Notes under the pieces: model-generated | Seen by the model: the letters and a program-made list of their open reading frames with translations, nothing else | Databases searched by the model: none | Told to the model about the DNA's origin: nothing | Translations under genes and position numbers: made by a program | Part shown: positions 14,780 through 22,607 of the stretch, piece by piece | How positions within the stretch are numbered: position 1 is the stretch's first letter | Layout of the letters: each line of letters opens with the position of its first letter | NCBI GenBank assembly: GCA_903875055.1 | Contig: CAIQUX010000027.1 | Span: 1-38,356, forward strand | Direction of reading: 5' to 3' | Source of the DNA: an uncultured Bacteroidota bacterium | Lineage (GTDB): Bacteria > Bacteroidota > Bacteroidia > Chitinophagales > Chitinophagaceae | Length of the DNA: 38,356 nucleotides

Positions 14780-17197
14780 ATGAGAATAATGAGAAAATTG
14801 TTGATTTTTGGAATCATTCTCGGGTGTTTAATTCGTTGTGAGGCACAAACTTTTACATCTTCGCCTAATCAAGTATGTACCGAAGGTTCAGGCCTGAGTT
14901 TTAGTCAGACAATTTCAGGCCTTCCGGCTTCATCATCTCCGGCGTATGGCTTTTACGAAATAAGTATCACCCTTAATCATCCGAAGGCAAGTGATGTGTC
15001 AATGGCACTGCAATCACCTGCCGGCACGTATATTCAGTTGTGCGGTAACAATGGCGGCAACGCCAATTTTACGAATGCTGTTTTTAGATTGTATGCATCT
15101 TCTTCCATACGATATAGTAACGCTCCATTTAGCGGAGCTTATATGGCGTATGATAATATGCGAGATCTGTTGAATTATCAAGATCCGAACGGTATATGGA
15201 CTTTATACTATTCAGACAATGTAGTCAATGGTGTTACAGGGACCTTGGTTAGTTGGAGTGTCAATTTTATATCAAACCCGCAAAATGCTGCATTGAATGC
15301 ATCCAATTCAAATCTTCCGATATTTAAAATTGATGTACCATCCGGTTATATTCCTGATGAACCGAAAGTGCCGGGTACTTTAAAGGTTATAGATAATGGA
15401 TCAGGTGTAAATCCGTTTAATTCAACCTCGTTCAACGGACCCTTCAATTTAGGTATTGAGCGGCAAGGATATACTTCGGCAGGTGGCGACAAGCCGAATT
15501 ATGATTTTCAATTGCAAACATCATCAGGCTCTGACACCTCCATTGCCTTATTGAATCTTCCGCTCGAAAGTGATTGGATAATAAAATCATGTTACACAGA
15601 TGAATATATGATGAAAGACCCAATCACTTTTGAAATGTCAAGACGCATGGGTTATTATGCACCTCGTACCAGATTTATCGAAGTCGTGTTAAACGGAGAA
15701 TATGTCGGTATTTATATCCTTGAAGAAAAAGTAAAGCGTGATGCAAACCGTGTTAATATTGCTAAGCTAAAACCTGCCGATACATCGGGTGTTGAACTAA
15801 CAGGGGGGTATATTTTTGAAATTAATCCTAATGGTGATCCAGCTGCTTGGTACTCAAATTATCCTGGTTATCAGGGGCAATTGCTAACGTCTTCCTATGA
15901 GTATAAGCTGGTTTATCCGCATCAGAATATCATACATCCTTTACAGCTCAATTATATTCATTCGTTTGTAGATAGTTTTGAAGATGCCTTGCATGGACTC
16001 AATTATCAGAACCAGCAGATCGGTTGGCGAAAATATGCCAGTGAAAATGACCTGATTAATTTTCTGATTGTAAGTGAATACAGCACTAATTATGATACAT
16101 ACGGACGAAGCACTTATTTATACAAAGAGAAAAGTACAGATGGTAATAAAATCCATTGCGGACCACCTTGGGATGCCGATCGTGGATATGAATCAGATAC
16201 AGGCTGGGTACATATCATTACGCATGGATATTGGATTTATCCTTTTTGGTGGCAAACCTTGCGCACGGATTCAGTATTCAATAAAACACTTGCATGTCGC
16301 TTCACAACGCTCAGAAATACTGTATTGACAGATGCTGCTTTTATCAATCTTATTGACAGTAACCAACTGTACATCAGAATAGCTGTGCAGCGGAATATGA
16401 ACCGATGGCAGAATTATGTTGAGAATATCAGTGTACTTAAAACCAACGTTACCAACCGACTCGCTTGGATGCAATCGCATCTGACAGGTACAGTATTCCC
16501 CCCACCGCCATTGACAAATGCATTTTATTGCGCTGGAGACCCGATTGATATATTTATGGGTAATCAATATACCTATAATTTTCAGCCAGGCCCCGATACA
16601 AGTTTTTTCATTCCGACAACAGGGGGCAATTACAATGCAATTGTGAGCTCCCTCTATGGATGTAAAACTACAAAGGCGATTACAGTCATGCCCCATCCTC
16701 AGCCAGTCATAGCAGGTAACCCATATCCTTGTCGCAATACAACGGAGATCTACAATGTAACCCATATTCCTGGTTCGCAATATATTTGGACCGTGAATGG
16801 CGGAACTCCAATGAACGGTTGTGGTATCAATGATTCATCATGTACGGTTCATTGGGGCAATCCTGCATATTGCATGGTCAGAGTCAAACAATCATTGAAT
16901 ATATCCTGTACCGATTCTGCTATTCGGCCGGTAACCATTCAAACCTGTACAAGCGTTCATGATATTGGCCCTTCATCATATATGACTGTATTTCCTTCAC
17001 CAACATCAGGTCTGTTGAATATACAAAGCGACTTTGCTATCACTAATGCAATGATAACAGATGCCACCGGGCGTGTGGTATTGATGATTGAAAAAGCAAC
17101 TATCATCGATGTGTCGACTTTGCCTGATGGCCGGTATGCAATCAAAGTAACAGATGAAAAGAATCAGGTTTATGTAACAAGTTTTCTGAAGGAGTAA
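14780..17197 (+). CDS. second secreted CotH-kinase-family protein with P-domain and T9SS sorting tail
   Basis: An 805-residue exported protein, paired with the previous one. After a signal peptide comes a P/homoB-like domain about 25-170 (LNHPKASDVSMALQSPAG, DPNGIWTLYYSDNV), then a CotH domain about 185-575 (ESDWIIKSCYTDEYMMKD, YIILEEKVKRDANRVNIAK-like segment, GPPWDADRGYES), a PKD/Ig-like region about 600-710 rich in Cys, and a T9SS type A tail (VFPSPTSGLLNI). The N-lobe loop IERQGYTSAGGDKPNYDF is less canonical than in the neighbour. ATGs at 14780 and 14789 are both possible; the second gives MRKLLIFGIIL, a cleaner signal peptide. Translational coupling with the first gene is likely. Confidence 0.85.
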   Translation: MRIMRKLLIFGIILGCLIRCEAQTFTSSPNQVCTEGSGLSFSQTISGLPASSSPAYGFYEISITLNHPKASDVSMALQSPAGTYIQLCGNNGGNANFTNAVFRLYASSSIRYSNAPFSGAYMAYDNMRDLLNYQDPNGIWTLYYSDNVVNGVTGTLVSWSVNFISNPQNAALNASNSNLPIFKIDVPSGYIPDEPKVPGTLKVIDNGSGVNPFNSTSFNGPFNLGIERQGYTSAGGDKPNYDFQLQTSSGSDTSIALLNLPLESDWIIKSCYTDEYMMKDPITFEMSRRMGYYAPRTRFIEVVLNGEYVGIYILEEKVKRDANRVNIAKLKPADTSGVELTGGYIFEINPNGDPAAWYSNYPGYQGQLLTSSYEYKLVYPHQNIIHPLQLNYIHSFVDSFEDALHGLNYQNQQIGWRKYASENDLINFLIVSEYSTNYDTYGRSTYLYKEKSTDGNKIHCGPPWDADRGYESDTGWVHIITHGYWIYPFWWQTLRTDSVFNKTLACRFTTLRNTVLTDAAFINLIDSNQLYIRIAVQRNMNRWQNYVENISVLKTNVTNRLAWMQSHLTGTVFPPPPLTNAFYCAGDPIDIFMGNQYTYNFQPGPDTSFFIPTTGGNYNAIVSSLYGCKTTKAITVMPHPQPVIAGNPYPCRNTTEIYNVTHIPGSQYIWTVNGGTPMNGCGINDSSCTVHWGNPAYCMVRVKQSLNISCTDSAIRPVTIQTCTSVHDIGPSSYMTVFPSPTSGLLNIQSDFAITNAMITDATGRVVLMIEKATIIDVSTLPDGRYAIKVTDEKNQVYVTSFLKE

Positions 17198-17412
17198 TTA
17201 TTTGGTTATACTCTTTATTATCTATCGATGAGATTTGATTCTACTCCTCGTCTGAAGGACCACTAGGAAGTAGTAAATCCAAGTCAAGAAGTATGTATCA
17301 GGAAGGCAACATGCTTTAGTGCAAAAGTTCAAGGAATCATGACGGTCATAACGATGCGAAGAAGGCTTCAGGAAATGGGCCTTAGTAAAGTAGCATCACG
17401 TGAAAGCAAAAA

Positions 17413-18075
17413 TTACAGATTAATATAATGCATCAGCATATCATAATTCTGTTGAACATCTTCTTTTGTGAAGCTGGTTGAATATACTTCGGTCATTGTG
17501 TAATTAAATCGATCGAATGTAGACACGAGTGCCTGAATATCGTTTGAATTGACTTTGATAGTAACCCATATCATTCCCTGTTCGTCCTTGTTTTTAACTG
17601 TTAGGCTGAGGATACTGACTGAGTTAGTTTCACAAATTCTGGCAATCTCTGACAAGCTGTAATTTCGTTGCTCCATTTCAAAGACTAGAATGCTCCCATG
17701 GCTTTTTATGGCATTGTTGTCAGTCAGGAAAGAGAATAAACTGTCAATTGTAATCACGCCTGAAAAATGATTTTGTTTATCGACAACAGGAAGGACTGAC
17801 AAATTGAATTCTTTTGCGATTCGAACCGCTTCATATGGATGAGAACCTTCAGAAACTGCTGGTCTGAAGGTTAGGAATTCGGCTAGTGACAAGGGTTCTT
17901 CGGGAGTGTCCCAATCGAGGATATCGTCTTCCGAAATAAGGGCCAGATAATTATCACGTTGAATCAAGGGTAAATGAAAAACGCGGTACTCATTCATCAG
18001 GCGTAAAGCCTTTTCACCGCTGTCTTCCAATGAGAGGACAGGAAACTCAGATGATATTAAACTCTTGGAATCCAT
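17413..18075 (-). CDS. CBS-pair protein with C-terminal ACT-like domain
   Basis: A 220-residue cytoplasmic protein: two CBS repeats (about 1-115, RVFHLPLIQRDNYLALISEDDIL and LSVLPVVDKQNHFSGVITIDSL) then an ACT-like region (LSEIARICETNSVSILSLTV). CBS pairs usually bind adenine nucleotides and regulate a partner. The ORF track begins at a GTG (18105), but the near-match promoter box GATATTTG at 18092-18099 lies inside that extension, so the ATG at 18075 (MDSKSLISSEFPVL) is preferred; it also matches how family members begin. It lies downstream of the hydrolase gene on the same strand. As I recall, Bacteroidota usually have nadK after this gene; here the convergent cotH pair is found instead. 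Confidence 0.82.
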   Translation of the reverse strand: MDSKSLISSEFPVLSLEDSGEKALRLMNEYRVFHLPLIQRDNYLALISEDDILDWDTPEEPLSLAEFLTFRPAVSEGSHPYEAVRIAKEFNLSVLPVVDKQNHFSGVITIDSLFSFLTDNNAIKSHGSILVFEMEQRNYSLSEIARICETNSVSILSLTVKNKDEQGMIWVTIKVNSNDIQALVSTFDRFNYTMTEVYSTSFTKEDVQQNYDMLMHYINL

Positions 18076-18124
18076 GAATAATTGACTAACGCAAATATCA
18101 TCCACATATTTGATTAAGCAAGTA

Positions 18125-18886
18125 TTAATTCGAGTTTTTACTTAAAAATTCGTTGAGTAAAATATTGAATTCGCCAGGCACTTCCATCATCGGTGCGTGA
18201 CCGCATTTGTCTATCCAATGCAATTCAGAAGTCGGTAGGAGCTTCTTGAACTCTTCGGCAACCATAGGAGGAGTAATGGTATCATTTTTACCCCAAATCA
18301 GACAAACTGGTTGTTTGATATTCTGTAATTCATTCCCAAGATGGTGACGGATAGCAGACTTAGCGAGATAAATGATTTTAACAGCCTTCAAGCGATTATT
18401 GACGATATTATACACTTCATCTACTAATTCATCAGTGGCTGATTTAGGATCATAAAAGGTAAGTTCCACCTTTTTACGTATATAATCTTTATCACCTCGC
18501 TTAGGATATGTTTCACCCATGCCATTTTCAAATAAACCAGAACTCCCGGTCAGGGTGATGGTCTTTACTTTTTCGCTATGCTTAAGCGAGTAAACCAGTG
18601 CGATATGACCACCTAAGGAATTTCCCATCAGGTGAACATCAGTTAATTTTTTAACCTCAATGAATTTTGCTACATGCTTGGCCAGACCAGACACGGAGGT
18701 GTCTAAATTGGTGAGATCATATAAGGGTAACATCGGTATGTAGACCGTATATTTTTCTTTGAAGCATTCAATCAAGTCTTTGAAATTACTCAAAGCTCCA
18801 AACAATCCGTGGAGAAGAACCAAAGGCTGGCCCGACCCTTCTTCAACATACTTGAATTTGCCTGATTGTTTTATTTCGTATTGCAT
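18125..18886 (-). CDS. alpha/beta-fold hydrolase
   Basis: A 253-residue hydrolase with the full catalytic triad: nucleophile in MGNSLGGH, acid in WGKNDTITPP and histidine in CGHAPMMEVP. The oxyanion segment VLLHGLFGALSNF is near the start. The substrate is unknown; esters or C-C bonds are typical of the family. The ORF track's extension to 18934 reads through low-complexity sequence, while the ATG at 18886 gives MQYEIKQSGKFKYVEEG, the usual start of this Bacteroidota group. It precedes the CBS gene by 49 bp and probably shares its transcript. Confidence 0.85.
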   Translation of the reverse strand: MQYEIKQSGKFKYVEEGSGQPLVLLHGLFGALSNFKDLIECFKEKYTVYIPMLPLYDLTNLDTSVSGLAKHVAKFIEVKKLTDVHLMGNSLGGHIALVYSLKHSEKVKTITLTGSSGLFENGMGETYPKRGDKDYIRKKVELTFYDPKSATDELVDEVYNIVNNRLKAVKIIYLAKSAIRHHLGNELQNIKQPVCLIWGKNDTITPPMVAEEFKKLLPTSELHWIDKCGHAPMMEVPGEFNILLNEFLSKNSN

Positions 18887-18999
18887 AGTTTTAAGCTTGT
18901 CGCAAGATACTTTCAAAAAATGAAAAAAGAGCATGTTTGGTCTTCATTTGTTATTATTAGACCGTTACATTTATGTAGATTTTGATGATCAGTCCAAGC

Positions 19000-19374
19000 C
19001 TATTCATCTTTGATATCGTCTTTGATAAGTTCGATACTCACTTTGCAAACACCTTGCTTATAAAAACCCAGTATTTTTGCTGCTGAGGAAGAAACATCAA
19101 TAAGGCGTTTATTTCGACCGTGCATATGGTCGTTGATGGTGACAATGACAGAGTTGTTGTTTTTTAGATTTGTCACCCTAACCTTAGTCCCACATTTTAA
19201 TCTGTTACTCGCAGCAGTTAATTTTTCATTGTTGAAAACTTGCCCACTAGATGTTTTTCTGCCATTGAACCTTGGATGATAATAACTGGCAGTACCAGTC
19301 CATTGTGTCCGCTCTGTCTGTGCTTCGCTTGATAAATGCAGACAAAGCAATACTATCAGAATCAGTTTATGCAT
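19000..19374 (-). CDS. RlpA-like double-psi beta-barrel protein (copy A, Gln in place of Glu)
   Basis: Short exported protein of 124 residues: signal peptide (MHKLILIVLLCLHLSSEAQ) followed by one RlpA/DPBB domain (GTASYYHPRFNGRKTSSG, VIVTINDHMHGRNKRLIDVS). RlpA enzymes are septal lytic transglycosylases that cut naked glycan strands. The Asp in IND is kept, but the Glu of the TxxGExF motif is Gln here (TSSGQVF), which may lower or abolish activity. It lacks the C-terminal SPOR domain of proteobacterial RlpA. The adjacent copy B has the Glu. It may be a diverged paralogue from tandem duplication. Confidence 0.85.
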   Translation of the reverse strand: MHKLILIVLLCLHLSSEAQTERTQWTGTASYYHPRFNGRKTSSGQVFNNEKLTAASNRLKCGTKVRVTNLKNNNSVIVTINDHMHGRNKRLIDVSSSAAKILGFYKQGVCKVSIELIKDDIKDE

Positions 19375-19539
19375 GCCATTCGGTTTGGATGTTTAGATAG
19401 TTGTAATACCCCGATTTGTAAAATTGAAACAAAATACGGCAAACTTGGTTATGTTGGCTGGAATTTTCATCAAATGATCATCAATCTGAAAACCTTAGAG
19501 GTTTTGAATCAGACTTTTCTGTCAACCAAATATAGCATA

Positions 19540-19953
19540 TTAATTGAAGGCAATATTGCCTTCTTCATCTGTCAGGACCTGTATCCGAACTTCGCCCAAA
19601 CCCTGATTCAGGAAACCTAATTTGTTTGCAGCAGCCTGAGAAAGATCAATCAGTCGTTTATTGCCCGGATGCATCCGGTCGTTTACTTTGACAATCACGC
19701 TTACTCCGTTTTTTAGATTGGATACAAGTATATAAGTTCCAAGTCGAAGAAAATTATTGGCGCATGTCAGTTTCCTATTGCTGAAAATTTCTCCATTGGT
19801 TGTTTTGCGGCCATTAAACTTAGGGTGATAATAACTTGCCATCCCTTTCCAGACATTCACGTTGATCTTATTAAATTGCGAAAAGGAGTTTTCATTAACA
19901 AACAACAGACAGGTGATAATGACTAAAACAGATACGTATTTAATTGCTTTCAT
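19540..19953 (-). CDS. RlpA-like septal lytic transglycosylase domain protein (copy B)
   Basis: A 137-residue exported single-domain RlpA protein. After a signal peptide or anchor (VSVLVIITCLLFVNENSFS) the DPBB domain reads WKGMASYYHPKFNGRKT, TNGEIFSNRKLTCANN and VKVNDRMHPGNKRLIDLS, with both the Glu and the Asp expected for activity. The His found in Pseudomonas RlpA is Asn here, which as I recall is common in Bacteroidota versions. There is no SPOR domain. It lies 165 bp upstream of copy A on the same strand, and a near-match box TACTTTCG (19976-19983) precedes its ATG. Likely role: cell-wall remodelling at division. Confidence 0.88.
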   Translation of the reverse strand: MKAIKYVSVLVIITCLLFVNENSFSQFNKINVNVWKGMASYYHPKFNGRKTTNGEIFSNRKLTCANNFLRLGTYILVSNLKNGVSVIVKVNDRMHPGNKRLIDLSQAAANKLGFLNQGLGEVRIQVLTDEEGNIAFN

Positions 19954-20053
19954 CGTTCGTATTTTTAGTGAGACGCGAAAGTAGGCTTCCTGGTCTTACC
20001 AAAAAGACACTTAGGGTTTTGTAAACATAATGAAATGTTAGCCGGGCAAGTTT

Positions 20054-21085
20054 TTACCAAATGTTAACCTCTCGTTCTAACGTGATGTTAAACGCTTGTT
20101 GCACGGATGTTATAATTCGTTCAGAAAGTCCTAAGATGTCGCGTCCATTAGCATCTGAATAATTGACCAGACACAGGGCTTGTTTAATATGAACACCAAA
20201 ATTTAGCTCACGATATCCTTTCCAACTTAGCGCATTATCAGGATGACAATGCTCAATTAACCAGGCTGCTGGAATTTTTACTGCCTCGTTATTTTTGAAA
20301 AAGGGCATGTCATTGTATTTCTTATGAAGAATTTCAAATTCAGATTCGCTAACGCTTGGATTCTTAAAAAAACTACCGGCATTACCTATCATTGCCGGGT
20401 CTGGTAATTTGCTTTGACGAATACGGATGATTGCATCAGAAACTGCTTTTAAATTTAATTCAGTTACCCCCATTGAGTTCAGTTCATCCTGAATATGACC
20501 ATAGCTGGTATTGAATTGAGGTTTTTTAGAAAGTTGAAGCGTGACTGAAAGGATGATGTACTTTCCCTTTGCTTCAGTCTTAAAAATGCTGTTGCGATAA
20601 CCAAAATTACATTCATTTTTCATGAAAACTTTTCGCTGTTTCAAACAGATATGCATCGCTTCTAATTCAACAAAGACATCTTTTAATTCTGCTCCATAAG
20701 CACCTATATTTTGAATCGGTGCGGCGCCAATGGTCCCTGGAATGAATGAAAGATTCTCAATTCCTCCCAGGTTTTGCTCCACACACCAAAGAACACAATG
20801 ATGCCAGCTTTCACCGGCTTGGAATTTTACTTTTGCAATCGAATCATCTTCGTAAATAATTTCAATGCCTTTCATTTGATTGCGAATCACCAATCCGTTT
20901 ACTTCATGCGTCAGTAATACATTACTGCCTCCGCCAAGAATAAAAAGTTCCTGCTCTTTGGCTATTTCACTTTCCAGGACTAGTTGTAATTCTTTCTCAT
21001 TTTGAACTGTTGTAAAATAGCGGGCATATTCATCGATATGAAACGTGTTATAGTCCAGCAATGATTTTTGTTGTTCAATCAGCAT
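20054..21085 (-). CDS. murB: UDP-N-acetylenolpyruvoylglucosamine reductase
   Basis: FAD/NADPH enzyme that makes UDP-MurNAc in the cytoplasm. The 343-residue protein is the type I (E. coli-like) form: LGGGSNVLLT FAD loop, PGTIGAAPIQNIGAYG, FGYRNSIFK, the proton-donor serine in GNAGSFFKNP and the terminal LEREVNIW with the catalytic Glu. AAWLIEHCHPDNALSWKGYREL contains a few extra residues relative to the usual WLIEQCGWKG segment. A near-match promoter box TATTTTCG (21091-21098) ends 5 nt before the ATG. It is divergent from the M28 peptidase gene. Confidence 0.95.
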   Translation of the reverse strand: MLIEQQKSLLDYNTFHIDEYARYFTTVQNEKELQLVLESEIAKEQELFILGGGSNVLLTHEVNGLVIRNQMKGIEIIYEDDSIAKVKFQAGESWHHCVLWCVEQNLGGIENLSFIPGTIGAAPIQNIGAYGAELKDVFVELEAMHICLKQRKVFMKNECNFGYRNSIFKTEAKGKYIILSVTLQLSKKPQFNTSYGHIQDELNSMGVTELNLKAVSDAIIRIRQSKLPDPAMIGNAGSFFKNPSVSESEFEILHKKYNDMPFFKNNEAVKIPAAWLIEHCHPDNALSWKGYRELNFGVHIKQALCLVNYSDANGRDILGLSERIITSVQQAFNITLEREVNIW

Positions 21086-21188
21086 CGATGCGAAAATAAG
21101 ATATTATTTTACAAATCGTTTGACACCCCTTTATTGTTTCATTCCTCAGAACATTGAATTTCTTTCACTACATTTAGACCCTAAAAGT

Positions 21189-22574
21189 ATGTTCACCATG
21201 ATGAAGAAAATCTTCGTTCTGCTGCTCGGCGTCAGCGTATCCGCGTCTTCCTTTTCTCAGGATGTCAAAAAGGATAGTGCTGTGATGAAGCAGATTTCCA
21301 ATCATATCCTCACCAACTATCAATGCTATAACGATTTGCGTTATTTGTGCAAACATATCGGTCATCGGATTAGTGGTTCACCGCAAGCCGAACAAGCAGT
21401 GGCCTGGGGAAAGGAAACGCTTGATAAGATCGGTTGCGACCGTGTCTTCCTTCAGGAAGTGATGGTGCCGCATTGGGTCCGTGGCGAAGAAGAAGCTTCT
21501 GTGATTGTCAAAGGAAAAAAGTCGGGTATACATATCGCTTCGTTAGGGAATGCTGTGGGCACCGGCGAACAGGGAATAACCGCCAAACTGTTGAGAATAA
21601 ATAATATCGATGAATTGAAACGGATGAGTCCGGATGATGTAAAAGGTAAAATCGTATTCTTCAATTTCAGATTCGACCAGACGAATATCAACACCTTCGA
21701 AAGTTATGGGCCCTGTGTCTATTACCGTTGGGGCGCACCCAGCGAAGCCAGTAAGATGGGTGCTATCGGTGTCGTGATACGTTCAGTGTCTTCGGCCTAT
21801 GACAATAAACCACATACAGGCACCTTGACGTATAATAAAGAATATCCCTCCATTCCTGCTGTCGCCATCTCCAATCTCGACGCAGATCAATTGGAGCAAA
21901 CCATGAATGCGAAGAAGGAAGTATCAATGTATATTCGAACCACTTGCCAGATGTTAGCTGATGTGAAGTCGCATAACGTGGTGGCTGAAATCAAAGGAAC
22001 AGAAAATCCAGATGAGATCATTGTCTTCGGCGGGCATCTCGATTCATGGGATATAGGCGAAGGCGCCCACGATGATGGCGCCGGTGTAGTACAGGCTATT
22101 GAAGTACTTCGTGTATTTAAGGAATTAGGTATCAGACCCAAACGTACCCTACGTGCCGTCTTATTCATGAATGAAGAGAACGGTTTGCGTGGCGGGAAAA
22201 AATATGCTGAGCTGGCAGAAGAGAATCATGAAAAACATATTCTGGCAATCGAAAGCGATGCCGGTGGTGCTACACCCTATGGTTTTTCGATGGAGATGGA
22301 CAAAGACAAACGTGATGCAATCAAATCATGGGCTTCGTTGTTCATGCCTTATAATGTCTGGAGTTTTGACCGCGAAGGTGGCGGCGCTGATATCGGACCC
22401 TTAAAACGAAAATTCGGTACACCTATCATGGAACTGATGCCCGATTCGCAACGTTATTTCGATATGCATCATAGCGACAACGACATCTTTGAAAATATAC
22501 AACGCAGAGAACTTTCATTAGGTGCGATCACCATGAGTCAAATGGTGTATCTGGTGAGTATGCATGGACTGTAA
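21189..22574 (+). CDS. M28-family zinc metallopeptidase, exported (carboxypeptidase Q-like)
   Basis: Exported aminopeptidase/carboxypeptidase of about 461 residues. Signal peptide: MKKIFVLLLGVSVSASSFSQ. Peptidase M28 motifs in order: GGHLDSWD (first zinc His) near residue 280, DDGAG (bridging Asp), MNEENGLRGG (catalytic Glu and zinc Glu), ESDAGG and MHHSDND (last His). An inserted PA-type domain (about 115-240, MGAIGVVIRS) separates the halves, as in carboxypeptidase Q. The ORF track extends to 21120, but a TACATTTA near-match promoter box at 21169-21176 suggests a start at 21189, 21198 or 21201. It precedes the kinase-fusion gene by 33 bp. Confidence 0.9.
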   Translation: MFTMMKKIFVLLLGVSVSASSFSQDVKKDSAVMKQISNHILTNYQCYNDLRYLCKHIGHRISGSPQAEQAVAWGKETLDKIGCDRVFLQEVMVPHWVRGEEEASVIVKGKKSGIHIASLGNAVGTGEQGITAKLLRINNIDELKRMSPDDVKGKIVFFNFRFDQTNINTFESYGPCVYYRWGAPSEASKMGAIGVVIRSVSSAYDNKPHTGTLTYNKEYPSIPAVAISNLDADQLEQTMNAKKEVSMYIRTTCQMLADVKSHNVVAEIKGTENPDEIIVFGGHLDSWDIGEGAHDDGAGVVQAIEVLRVFKELGIRPKRTLRAVLFMNEENGLRGGKKYAELAEENHEKHILAIESDAGGATPYGFSMEMDKDKRDAIKSWASLFMPYNVWSFDREGGGADIGPLKRKFGTPIMELMPDSQRYFDMHHSDNDIFENIQRRELSLGAITMSQMVYLVSMHGL

Positions 22575-22595
22575 CGTTATGTTTATTTTCTCAAG

Positions 22596-22603
22596 TACAT
22601 TTG
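22596..22603 (+). promoter_or_regulatory. -7 promoter box for the kinase/RapZ-C fusion gene
   Basis: TACATTTG matches TAnnTTTG exactly, with four bases (CCTC) before the ATG at 22608. It implies a leaderless message independent of the M28 gene. Confidence 0.5.
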
Positions 22604-22607
22604 CCTC

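Noticed and set aside
16271-16780. 169-residue minus-strand ORF inside the second cotH gene
   Set aside because: Antisense shadow of a well-supported gene, with no recognisable domain.
17198-17412. Transposon remnant or small gene after the cotH pair
   Set aside because: No inverted repeats, transposase frame or recognisable motif could be found.
19336-19620. 94-residue plus-strand ORF between the RlpA genes
   Set aside because: Overlaps both RlpA genes in antisense; no promoter or family resemblance.
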